From Nocardioidaceae bacterium (GTDB taxonomy: Bacteria > Actinomycetota > Actinomycetes > Propionibacteriales > Nocardioidaceae), in assembly GCA_018672315.1 (NCBI GenBank), contig CP076053.1, forward strand, positions 2,281,827 to 2,345,826: a stretch of DNA of 64,000 nt. Reading direction: 5' to 3'. The first letter of the stretch is position 1, and each line of letters starts with the position of its first letter. Of the stretch, positions 18,169 to 25,606 are shown one piece after another. A model generated the notes under the pieces. That model searched no databases and was not told where the DNA came from. It saw only the letters and a program-made list of their open reading frames with translations. The position numbers and the translations under genes are program-made.

Positions 18169-19380
18169 GTGAGCCGACGCGCTGCTCCCAGCGTCCCCGC
18201 ATCGTCCTCGCCCCGTCGCCGCTCGCGCCTGAAGATCACGGCAGCCGTCCTGGCGGCGCTCGCGGTGGTCGTCGTGGGCGGCCTGGTCGTGGTCTACGAG
18301 AAGCTCGACGGCAACCTGAACGTCACCGACGTCGCCGGCCAGCTGCGCGACCGTCCCGAGCAGTCCCCGCTGCCGACGGGGGAGGACGGTGAGGAGCCGA
18401 CCGCGCCGGTGAACATCCTGGTGATCGGCTCGGACACGCGTGCGGGCGAGGGCAACGGCATCGACGACCAGAACCCGGGGCAGCGCTCCGACACCAACAT
18501 CCTGCTGCACCTCTCCGGCGACCGGTCCTTCGCGTACGGCGTGAGCATCGCCCGCGACACCGTCGTCGAGCGTCCTGACTGCTACACCGACACCGGCGAG
18601 GTCATCCCGGGCGGGCTCGACATGTGGAACGCGGCGTACGAGGAGGGAGGGGCCGCCTGTCTCATCCAGCAGACCGAGCAGCTGACCGGCGTCCGCATCG
18701 ACGACTTCGTGGAGATCGACTTCAACGGCTTCCGCGAGATGGTCGACGCCCTCGGGGGAGTGACGGTGTGCGTGCCGGAGGAGGTCAACGACACGACCGG
18801 CAACATCTACCTGCCCGCAGGCACCTACGAGGTCGAGGGTCAGCAGGCGCTGGACTACGTCCGCGTCCGCTACTCCGTCGGCAACGGCAGCGACGTGGGC
18901 CGCATGAAGCGGCAGCAGGCCTTCATGGCCACCATGGTCAACGAGGCCACCTCGGCGGGCACGCTGGCGAACCCCGTCAAGCTCTACAACTTCCTCGACG
19001 CCGCGACGGAGTCCCTCACCATCAGTTCCGGGCTCGGGTCCCTGGCCGATCTCGTCGGCCTCGCCCGACAGGTCAACGGCATCGGCCTGGACCGGGTGCA
19101 GTTCACCTCGGTGCCGATCCGTCAGTACGAGCCCGACCCGAATCGCCTGGAGTGGAAGCCTCGAGCCGCCGAGCGGCTGTGGGAGCTCATCCGCACCGAC
19201 CAGCCGCTGTCCGGTGGCCTCACCAAGGACGTGGTGACCGCCGCGGAGGGGGTCCCGGGCTCCGAGCCCAGCGACTCGCCGTCGGCGACCGCGAGCGCAT
19301 CGGCCATCCCGGACCCCGAGGAGTCGGCGAAGGCTGCGGCGGAGGCCGAGCGCCGGCTCGCGAACGGACTCTGCGCCTGA
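18169..19380 (+). CDS. LCP (LytR-CpsA-Psr) family cell wall polymer ligase
   Basis: Membrane-anchored phosphotransferase that attaches teichoic-acid or arabinogalactan-like polymers to peptidoglycan. GTG 18169 with AGAGGAG upstream gives 403 residues; an upstream ATG (18115) lacks a ribosome site. One TM helix lies at about 25-45 (ITAAVLAALAVVVVGGLVV). The LCP domain shows VNILVIGSDTRAGEG, QRSDTNILLHLSGD, IARDTVVERPDCY, DDFVEIDFNGFREMVDALGG and LDYVRVRYSVGNGSDVGRMKRQQ, holding the Asp/Arg residues that bind pyrophosphate. The C-terminus is Ser/Ala-rich. Confidence 0.93.
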   Translation: MSRRAAPSVPASSSPRRRSRLKITAAVLAALAVVVVGGLVVVYEKLDGNLNVTDVAGQLRDRPEQSPLPTGEDGEEPTAPVNILVIGSDTRAGEGNGIDDQNPGQRSDTNILLHLSGDRSFAYGVSIARDTVVERPDCYTDTGEVIPGGLDMWNAAYEEGGAACLIQQTEQLTGVRIDDFVEIDFNGFREMVDALGGVTVCVPEEVNDTTGNIYLPAGTYEVEGQQALDYVRVRYSVGNGSDVGRMKRQQAFMATMVNEATSAGTLANPVKLYNFLDAATESLTISSGLGSLADLVGLARQVNGIGLDRVQFTSVPIRQYEPDPNRLEWKPRAAERLWELIRTDQPLSGGLTKDVVTAAEGVPGSEPSDSPSATASASAIPDPEESAKAAAEAERRLANGLCA

Positions 19381-19503
19381 GGCTGCCAGGTCGTCCCTGA
19401 CTCCCACGGGGGCTCGCCACGCCCGGCACGCCGCGGCTCCTGGCAACGGACTCGGCTTATCGTGATGTTTTCGTTATGATGAGCGCACATCGAGGTCAGT
19501 GAG

Positions 19504-20325
19504 GTGACGATGCGCGTCGCAGTGGTCCGCAGCGCTCGCAGCGCGCGTGCCGTTCTCGTGGACTCCGTGCTCACCGCGCTCGACCGGGCGGGTCACGTCC
19601 CGGTCGAGGTTCCGGTCACCACGGGAGCGACCGTCGATCTGGGCTGCTACGACGCCGTGCTGCTGCTCAGCCCCGCCCACCCCTCGCTGCGGGCCCGCCC
19701 GGGCGCCTGGCGCGCATGGGACAGGTGGCACGCGACGACCGTGCCGTGGCTGACCTCGGTGGCCCGCGACGCGGGCGTGCGCCGGCTGGTGCTGCAGTCC
19801 AGCGCCCTGGTCTACGCCGACGGCGGTGGTGAGGAGGTCGACGAGCGGTCGTCGCTGGCCGTCACCGCGGCCACCGAGCCCTGGTGCGCGGCGGAGTCGG
19901 CCACGCACCGGTTCGTCGACGGCTGCCACACGGCCGTCGTGCTGCGTCTCGCACCGCTGCGCGACGACCCGTCGCAGATGGTGTGGCTGGAGGCCGCGGC
20001 CGAGCGGCCGGCGTCGTGCCTGCAGGTGTGGTGGCAGTCCACGACGACCGTGGCCGAGGCCGCGGACGCCATGGCGCGTGCCCTGCACTGCACCGGCGGC
20101 ATCTTCAACGTGGGCAGCGCGGTCAGTGGTCCCGGCGCCAGCGAGGCCCACCGCCGGGCGGCCGACCGATTCGTGGCTCTCCCGTCGTGGGGTCATCTCC
20201 TGCCGTGGCGGGGGCGTACGCCCGAGCGGCTGGAGCCTTACACCCGCTCGGTGAGGCTGCAGCCGGACCGGTTCACGTTGGCGGCGGGTTGGGCGCCCGA
20301 CGCGGCACGGCGTACGCGAGGGTGA
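19504..20325 (+). CDS. NAD-dependent epimerase/dehydratase-like protein
   Basis: A 273-residue protein with extended-SDR character but a degenerate N-terminal Rossmann motif (MRVAVVRSARSARAVLVDSV lacks GxxGxxG). The middle segment RRLVLQSSALVYADGGGEEVDERSSL matches the S-x-YA region after the active-site strand of NAD-dependent epimerases, and FNVGSAVSGPGASEAHRR matches the C-terminal FNVGSG segment. Because the glycine motif is missing, catalytic activity is uncertain. GTG 19504 or ATG 19510 may start it. The upstream bases (CGTGATGTTTTCGTTATGATGAG) are unusually AT-rich and are a likely promoter. Confidence 0.6.
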   Translation: MTMRVAVVRSARSARAVLVDSVLTALDRAGHVPVEVPVTTGATVDLGCYDAVLLLSPAHPSLRARPGAWRAWDRWHATTVPWLTSVARDAGVRRLVLQSSALVYADGGGEEVDERSSLAVTAATEPWCAAESATHRFVDGCHTAVVLRLAPLRDDPSQMVWLEAAAERPASCLQVWWQSTTTVAEAADAMARALHCTGGIFNVGSAVSGPGASEAHRRAADRFVALPSWGHLLPWRGRTPERLEPYTRSVRLQPDRFTLAAGWAPDAARRTRG

Positions 20326-20531
20326 CGGTGCCCGATCGCGCCGAGCCCGACCGCGACGAGACCGCCGAGCCGGCCGGGTCGAGCCCGGAGCAGCGGAGTC
20401 GTCGCCGCGCGCGCCTCGCCGAGGTCTTCGGGGACGTGCTCCCCGAGCAGACCAGCGACGACGACAGCACGCACGACGGGGGCACCTCCGACGCGTGGCT
20501 GCGCCGGCAGGTGCCCCCGCACCACGGTTGA
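20322..20531 (+). CDS. Small conserved acidic protein
   Basis: A 69-residue frame that starts at GTG 20322, overlapping the previous stop (GTGA). It ends RLAEVFGDVLPEQTSDD, then DAWLRRQVPPHHG. That C-terminal pattern (FGDVLPExTxDD ... WLxxQVPPHHG) recurs in actinobacterial small proteins as I remember them, which supports it as a real gene. Function unknown. Translational coupling to the upstream gene is likely. GTG 20328 is an alternative start. Confidence 0.65.
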   Translation: MTVPDRAEPDRDETAEPAGSSPEQRSRRRARLAEVFGDVLPEQTSDDDSTHDGGTSDAWLRRQVPPHHG

Positions 20532-20544
20532 TCGTCGACGCGAT

Positions 20545-20560
20545 CCGGGCCGTGGCCCGG
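20545..20560. terminator. Short GC hairpin between convergent genes
   Basis: CCGGGCC (20545-20551) and GGCCCGG (20554-20560) form a seven-base stem with a GT loop. Its place between the end of the small acidic protein gene and the end of mscL fits a shared terminator. The stem is short, so it is only moderately supported. Confidence 0.45.
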
Positions 20561-20570
20561 GCCGGGCGAC

Positions 20571-20990
20571 TCAGGTGGTCGAGCCGCGCTGCTCCTTGAG
20601 CAGATCGCGGATCTCGGTCAGCAGCGCGACGTCCGCGGCCGGCGGCTCGGGCTCCTCGTCACCCTTGGCCCGACGCTCCTCGAGCTTGTTGTACGGCGTG
20701 ATGACGAAGAAGTAGACGACGAACGCGATGATCAGGAACGTCACGAGCGCGGTCAGGAAGATGCCGATCGGCACGCCGGACCCCTCGATGACCTCGCCCG
20801 CGGCGTTGGTCTCGTCGAGGATCGTGAAGTTGTCGAAGTTCGGGGTGCCGCCGGTGACCTTGCCGATGAGACCGAGCAGCACGTTGGTGAAGGCCGTGAC
20901 GACCGCACCGAACGCGGTGGCGATGATGACGGCGACGGCGAGCTCGACGAGGTTGCCGCGCATGATGAAGTCCTTGAAGCCCTTGAGCAC
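20571..20990 (-). CDS. mscL: Large-conductance mechanosensitive channel
   Basis: Homopentameric membrane channel that opens on osmotic downshock. From GTG 20990 the protein has 139 residues beginning VLKGFKDFIMRGNLVELAVAVII, the invariant N-terminal amphipathic helix and first TM helix. The second TM helix reads IGIFLTALVTFLIIAFVVYFF, followed by VITPYNKLEERR. The C-terminal helix ends ADVALLTEIRDLLKEQRG, the conserved MscL bundle. It precedes no obvious partner; the SAF-domain gene lies upstream on the same strand. Confidence 0.95.
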   Translation of the reverse strand: MLKGFKDFIMRGNLVELAVAVIIATAFGAVVTAFTNVLLGLIGKVTGGTPNFDNFTILDETNAAGEVIEGSGVPIGIFLTALVTFLIIAFVVYFFVITPYNKLEERRAKGDEEPEPPAADVALLTEIRDLLKEQRGSTT

Positions 20991-21051
20991 CGGCGGACTC
21001 CTCTCGGGATGAGGCGGCCCGTCGGGCCGCACGGATAGGGACGACCGCACT

Positions 21052-21672
21052 TTAGGGTGAGAACGTGTAGAAGAGATAGCCCGCGGACGAGGCGCCGACG
21101 ACGGCGTCGACCTGCGCGGCCGGCACGCCGAGCAGCACGAGCTCGCCGACCCTGCCCACGACGGGCAGGGTGCGGGCCACCGTGAGGGCCTCGCCCTGGC
21201 CGTCGGCGGCCACCAGGTCGACGACGTCACCGTCGCGCAGCAGCTGTGAGGCCTCGACGATCCTCACCGGCACGGTGGTCAGGCCGGGGGCGGTGCCGCG
21301 CTGCTCACCGCCCGCGAGACGGTGCAGTCCCACGGGCTCGCCCCGGCGTACGGGAACGGCCAGCGTGCGTCCCAGAAGACGGTCCGGCGTGGCCTCCGCC
21401 GAGGACGGCACGGACTCCGGCGTGAAGCCGCGCACCTCGAGGTCCTCGCGCGTCACGACGCTGCCGGCGGTGAGGTCGGCACGCGCCACGACCACGGGCG
21501 TCAGTGGCTGCTTCGTGCCCTGCGTCGCAGCGAGCGCGGTGACGACGGCCAGCAGCACCAGGAGCAGGGCCCATCGCCGCCGGTGCAGGATCAGCGCCCG
21601 GCGCACGCCCCACCATGCACGGCGGGCGCGAGGGAGGAGTGGGCCGGAGGCGGTGGGGGTCGCGGAGTTCAC
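21052..21672 (-). CDS. Membrane-anchored SAF-domain protein
   Basis: A 206-residue protein with one N-terminal TM helix (WALLLVLLAVVTALAA, about residues 34-50) and an SAF domain of the FlgA/CpaB type: VVVARADLTAGSVVTREDLEVRGF, LLGRTLAVPVRRGEPV. Such proteins assist pilus or flagellar assembly in other bacteria, but actinobacteria carry lone copies of unknown role, and no tad or flagellar genes are nearby. The GTG start is preceded at six bases by TACGCT, consistent with leaderless transcription. Confidence 0.75.
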   Translation of the reverse strand: MNSATPTASGPLLPRARRAWWGVRRALILHRRRWALLLVLLAVVTALAATQGTKQPLTPVVVARADLTAGSVVTREDLEVRGFTPESVPSSAEATPDRLLGRTLAVPVRRGEPVGLHRLAGGEQRGTAPGLTTVPVRIVEASQLLRDGDVVDLVAADGQGEALTVARTLPVVGRVGELVLLGVPAAQVDAVVGASSAGYLFYTFSP

Positions 21673-21728
21673 CCGCGGAGCGTAGGGCGGTGACGTGACC
21701 CGAGGGGCCCGTCATCCACAGGCTCCGA

Positions 21729-22145
21729 TCAGGTCGCTGCCGAGACCTTGCTCGAGGCGGTGCCGGACGACGAGGACGACGAGGACCCCTTGGGCGACCC
21801 GCCCGTGCTGTCCGAGTTCGCGCCCGCGCTCGATCCTTTGGAGTCCGAGCCCGAGGAGCCCGAGCCCTTGGAGTCCGAGCCCGAGGAGTCCGAGCCCGAG
21901 GAGTCCGAGCCCGAGGACTCCGACCCCGTCGACTCGGAGGCCGACCCGCCCTTCGTGCCCTTCGCACCGTTGCGGCTGTCGGTCTTGTAGAAGCCGGAGC
22001 CCTTGAAGACGACGCCGACGGCGTTGTAGACCTTGCGCAGGCGCCCCTGGCACTCCGGGCACACGGTCAGCGAGTCCTCGGAGAAGCTCTGCACCTGCTC
22101 GAACGCGTGGTCGCACGCGGTGCAGGCGTACTGGTAGGTGGGCAC
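21729..22145 (-). CDS. FmdB-family zinc ribbon protein with Ser/Gly/Asp tail
   Basis: A 138-residue regulatory-type protein. GTG 22145 is preceded by AGGAGGTCCC, a perfect ribosome site. The N-terminal ribbon reads PTYQYACTACDHAFEQVQ and CPECQGRLRKVYN with two CxxC knuckles, and VVFKGSGFYKTDSR completes the FmdB signature. From about residue 62 on, the sequence is a low-complexity tail of SGSD/SKGS units from an expanded GAGTCCGAGCCCGAG-like DNA repeat. Role unknown; members sit near porin or channel genes in actinobacteria, and mscL is close by. Confidence 0.88.
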   Translation of the reverse strand: MPTYQYACTACDHAFEQVQSFSEDSLTVCPECQGRLRKVYNAVGVVFKGSGFYKTDSRNGAKGTKGGSASESTGSESSGSDSSGSDSSGSDSKGSGSSGSDSKGSSAGANSDSTGGSPKGSSSSSSSGTASSKVSAAT

Positions 22146-22254
22146 GGGACCTCCTGGCTGGCTCGGCGGGGAGCGGTCTGGCACTCGACCCGGTCGAGTG
22201 CCAAGCATACGTGGCGTCGGGACGCGACGACGCACCGTGCCGGAGGATGGGCCC

Positions 22255-24984
22255 GTGACCGACAGTTCCGAGCCGACGCCACGTCAGGCGCCCCGCCGCT
22301 CCGCCGCGGAGCGATGGCGGGAGTGGCCGCAGTGGCTGCGGCGCGCCGTGACGCTCGCCGTGGTCGGTGTGCTGGTGCTGGCGGCGGCGGTGTGGGGAGG
22401 CGTGCGGACGGTGCGGGCCTCCCTGCCCCAGGTCGACGGTGAGGTCACCGTGGCGGGCCTGCGCTCGCCGGTGACCGTCGCTCGTGACGACGCGGGCATC
22501 GCCACGGTGCGGGCACGCACGACCTACGACCTCTTCGCCGCGCAGGGCTACGCGGCGGCGCAGGACCGCTTCTACGCGATGGACGTGGCCCGGCGGTACG
22601 CCTCCGGCACGCTCGCCGAGATCTACGGCGAGGAGGCCCTCGCCGGCGACAAGCTGGTGCGCACGCTGGGCTGGCAGCGCACCGCGGTCGAGGAGCTCTC
22701 CTTGCTGGACCCGGCCACGACCGCGGTCCTGGAGGCGTACGCGGACGGCGTGAACGCCTGGCTGCGCGGCCGGGAGGGGCGCGACCTGTCCCTGGAGTAC
22801 GTGCTGCTCGAGAGCGACGGCCTCGCCGTGGCTCCCGAGCCGTGGGAGCCCGTGGACTCCCTGGCGGTGCTGAAGGCGTGGGCGTGGTCGATGAGCGGCG
22901 CAGCCGGCCGCGAGGTCGAGTCCGCCCTGCTGGCCCCCCGGCAGTCGCCGGCCGAGATCGCCGAGCTGTTCCCCGACCCCGAGCCCGTGCGCCACCCGCC
23001 GGTGGTGCAGGGCGGGGGCGTCGTCGACGGTGTGTTCGAGCCCGACGCGACGTCCTCGGGGTCCCGGGCGCCGCGACGCGCAGCGCCGGCGTGGGCCGTC
23101 GCCGGGTCGGCCACGACGACGGCCACCGCGACGGCCACCGCGACGGCCACGTCGGCCACGGGCGTACGGACCGTCGGTGATCTCGACCTCGGCCTCGAGG
23201 GGCCCGGGTCCGGTCGCGCGGTCTCGCCCGGCGGCACGGCCGTGGCCGTCAGCGGCGACCTGACCGCGACGGGGCGCCCGCTCCTGGTGGCCGACGTGAT
23301 CGGGGCGATGAGCCTGCCCGGTCCGCTGGCACAGGTGTCCCTGGTGTGCGAGGAGGTCGGCACGGCGTGCCCGTACGAGGTCTCCGGCTTCGCGCTCACC
23401 GGCGTGCCCGGGGTGCTGGCGGGGCGTACGCCGGGGCTCGCCTGGGGCCTCTCGGCGATGCGCGCGGACGTCACCGACCTGTTCCTGGAGCGGGTGGGCG
23501 ACCGCTCGTACGCCCGGGACGGGCTGGTGGTGCCCTTGCAGCGTCGCGACGAGGAGATCCTCGTCGCCGGGGCGGAGGAGCCGTTCGCCTTCACGGTGCG
23601 CAGCACCCGGCGCGGCCCCCTGGTCTCCGACGTGTCCGCCGAGCTGAGCACAGTCGCGGCCAACTCGGTCGACCTCGTCGAGGCGAGCGAGGGTCGAGGC
23701 CGTGACCGTGTCGCCGACAGCGCCGCGGACCTGCTGGCACTGGAGTCCGGCACCGGGTACGCGTTGTCGCTGCGGTGGGCCGGCGCCGAGCCCGGGCGCA
23801 CGATGGACGGTCTGCTCGCCCTCGACCGCGCCCGCACCGGTGACGAGCTGCGGCAGGCCGCGTCGCTGCTGGCCTCGCCGACGCTGGGTCTGGTGTGGGC
23901 CGACGAGGACGGCATCGGCTACCAGACGGCGGGTCGGGTGCCCGTGCGTGCACCGGGCAACGACGGCCGTCAGGTGACGGCGGGATGGCGGCCCGGCACC
24001 GACTGGCGCGAGGACCCCGTGCCGTACGCCGCGTTGCCGCACACCGAGGACCCCGAGGCCGGGTTCGTGGTCGCCGCCGACCAGGCGCCGGTGGAGCCGG
24101 ACTACCCGTACGACCTGGGCCACGCCTGGGACCCCGGCTACCGCAGCACCCGCATCGCCGACCTCCTCGAGGAGCTGGCGGCCGAGGGTCCGATGCGGCT
24201 CGCGCCGCTGCGCGCTGCCGTCGCCGACACCCTCGACCCGCTGGCCCCGGCGCTCTCCCCGCTGCTGCTCGCGGTGCTGCACACCAACGCGTACGCCTCG
24301 GGCGGGCAGGACCAGCTGGCGACCTGGGACGGACGCGCGAGCCTGGACTCCGCGGGGTCGGCGTACTTCCAGGCCGTGACGCGCCGCGTGCTGCAGCTGA
24401 CCTTCGACGACGAGATCCGCACGCCGGTCGCACCGGACGGGGGGCCGCGGTGGACCGCCGTGCTGGAGGACCTGCTCACCGATCCCACGAGCCGCTGGTG
24501 GGACGACGTGACGACCCCGCAGCTGGAGACCCGCGACACCGTGCTGGAGACCGCGGAGCGCCTGGCGGTCGACGACCTGGTGAGGTCCCAGGCGCTGGAC
24601 CCGCGGGAGTGGACCTGGGGGCACCAGCACCAGGTGCGCTTCCGCGTCCAGGGGGCCGAGGCGCTCGACCCGGGTCTCGCGGGATGGCTGCTCGACACGG
24701 ACCCGGTCGAGATGCCCGGGGACGGCTCGACCGCGCTGGTGACCTCGTGGGACCCGCAGCAGGACTTCGAGGTGGTCGCCGGCCCGGTGGCCCGCATGGC
24801 GGTCGACCTCGGTTCCGACACCGGCGGCTGGGTCGTGCCCACGGGGGCGTCGGGTCACGTGTGGTCGGGGCACCTGCTCGACCAGACCGGCACGTGGGCC
24901 TCCGGCGACCTGCTGCCCTGGGCGAGCGGGCGCGGTGAGGACCCGACGGTCAGCGACGAGCTGGTCCTGCTGCCGCGTCGATGA
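22255..24984 (+). CDS. Penicillin acylase family protein lacking the catalytic Ser (likely pseudoenzyme)
   Basis: Ntn-hydrolase family protein of 909 residues with one N-terminal TM helix (AVTLAVVGVLVLAAAVWGG, about 30-50). Alpha-chain text VTVARDDAGIATVRARTTYD, GYAAAQDRFYAMDVARRYASG and beta-chain text (SLPGPLAQVSLVCE, VSGFALTGVPGVLAG, NAYASGGQDQLATWDGRASLDS, SGHVWSGHLLDQ) follow the family in order. At the beta-chain start the usual GSNxW is replaced by GGTAV (G326-V330), so Gly327 occupies the nucleophile place. The DPH motif after it is also lost (LLVADVIGAMSLPG). A TATATATATATSA low-complexity insert precedes this site. Intact frame, so probably functional in another way. Confidence 0.8.
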   Translation: MTDSSEPTPRQAPRRSAAERWREWPQWLRRAVTLAVVGVLVLAAAVWGGVRTVRASLPQVDGEVTVAGLRSPVTVARDDAGIATVRARTTYDLFAAQGYAAAQDRFYAMDVARRYASGTLAEIYGEEALAGDKLVRTLGWQRTAVEELSLLDPATTAVLEAYADGVNAWLRGREGRDLSLEYVLLESDGLAVAPEPWEPVDSLAVLKAWAWSMSGAAGREVESALLAPRQSPAEIAELFPDPEPVRHPPVVQGGGVVDGVFEPDATSSGSRAPRRAAPAWAVAGSATTTATATATATATSATGVRTVGDLDLGLEGPGSGRAVSPGGTAVAVSGDLTATGRPLLVADVIGAMSLPGPLAQVSLVCEEVGTACPYEVSGFALTGVPGVLAGRTPGLAWGLSAMRADVTDLFLERVGDRSYARDGLVVPLQRRDEEILVAGAEEPFAFTVRSTRRGPLVSDVSAELSTVAANSVDLVEASEGRGRDRVADSAADLLALESGTGYALSLRWAGAEPGRTMDGLLALDRARTGDELRQAASLLASPTLGLVWADEDGIGYQTAGRVPVRAPGNDGRQVTAGWRPGTDWREDPVPYAALPHTEDPEAGFVVAADQAPVEPDYPYDLGHAWDPGYRSTRIADLLEELAAEGPMRLAPLRAAVADTLDPLAPALSPLLLAVLHTNAYASGGQDQLATWDGRASLDSAGSAYFQAVTRRVLQLTFDDEIRTPVAPDGGPRWTAVLEDLLTDPTSRWWDDVTTPQLETRDTVLETAERLAVDDLVRSQALDPREWTWGHQHQVRFRVQGAEALDPGLAGWLLDTDPVEMPGDGSTALVTSWDPQQDFEVVAGPVARMAVDLGSDTGGWVVPTGASGHVWSGHLLDQTGTWASGDLLPWASGRGEDPTVSDELVLLPRR

Positions 24985-25564
24985 CGACGGTCCGTGACGG
25001 CGTCACCGCCGCGCTCACGGGCAGGTCGTGCGGGGCGTGCGGCACCTGCTCGACGACCTCGTCCTCGTGCAGCAGCGCCACCACCGGGGTGCCGCGGGGC
25101 ACTCGCGCGAGCGCGCGGTCGTAGCAGCCCCCGCCCTGTCCGAGCCGGTGGCCCGAGGTGTCGACGGCGGTCGCGGGCACGAGCACGACGTCGGCGGCGG
25201 CGATGCCGTCGCGGCCGAGTCGGGTGCCGGTCGGCTCGAGCAGGCCGCGGCGGGCCGGGGCGAGGGAGGCCGCGCCCCCGTACGCCGCCCAGTCGAGGTC
25301 CAGACCGCGGAGCACGACCGGCAGGAGCACGCGGACGCCTCGCTCGCGCAGCGCGTCCAGCAGCAGGCCGGTGCCGGGCTCGTGGCCGACCGAGACGTAC
25401 GCCGCGACGGTCGCCGCCTGCCGGACGGCGTCGAGCGCGAGCACCTGCGTACGCAGCCCCTCCGCGGCCGCGCGCAGGTCGGCGGGCCCCAGGCGACGGC
25501 GCTGGGTCACGAGGTGGTCGCGCAGCGCGGTCTTGCTCGCGGCGACCGGGTCCGGGCTGGTCAC
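24950..25564 (-). CDS. 5-formyltetrahydrofolate cyclo-ligase
   Basis: ATP-dependent conversion of 5-formyl-THF to 5,10-methenyl-THF in one-carbon metabolism. GTG 25564 gives 204 residues, normal for the family; a TACGGT box lies seven bases upstream. Motifs: KTALRDHLVTQRRRLG (N-terminal Lys/Arg region), VAAYVSVGHEPGT, GLLEPTG, VDTSGHRLGQGGGCYDRALA (ATP-binding GxGGGYYDR; here a Cys replaces the first Tyr) and VALLHEDEVV. The last 35 bases overlap the acylase gene on the other strand. Divergent from the uridylyltransferase gene. Confidence 0.88.
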   Translation of the reverse strand: MTSPDPVAASKTALRDHLVTQRRRLGPADLRAAAEGLRTQVLALDAVRQAATVAAYVSVGHEPGTGLLLDALRERGVRVLLPVVLRGLDLDWAAYGGAASLAPARRGLLEPTGTRLGRDGIAAADVVLVPATAVDTSGHRLGQGGGCYDRALARVPRGTPVVALLHEDEVVEQVPHAPHDLPVSAAVTPSRTVVIDAAAGPARR

Positions 25565-25606
25565 GCGTTCGACCGTAGCCCCGCTCAGAACACCTAGGGT
25601 GGCGCC

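Noticed and set aside
21830-21920. Short regular repeats that could suggest a CRISPR array
   Set aside because: The units are contiguous, have no spacers and encode the low-complexity FmdB tail.
23105-23160. Repeats of GCGACGGCCACC type
   Set aside because: In-frame low-complexity coding within the acylase gene, not an independent element.
21712-24873. Very long open frame (over 1000 codons) on the minus strand opposite the acylase gene
   Set aside because: It is a shadow of the high-GC acylase gene: His/Arg/Gly/Val-rich, with no domains, and runs through unrelated genes.
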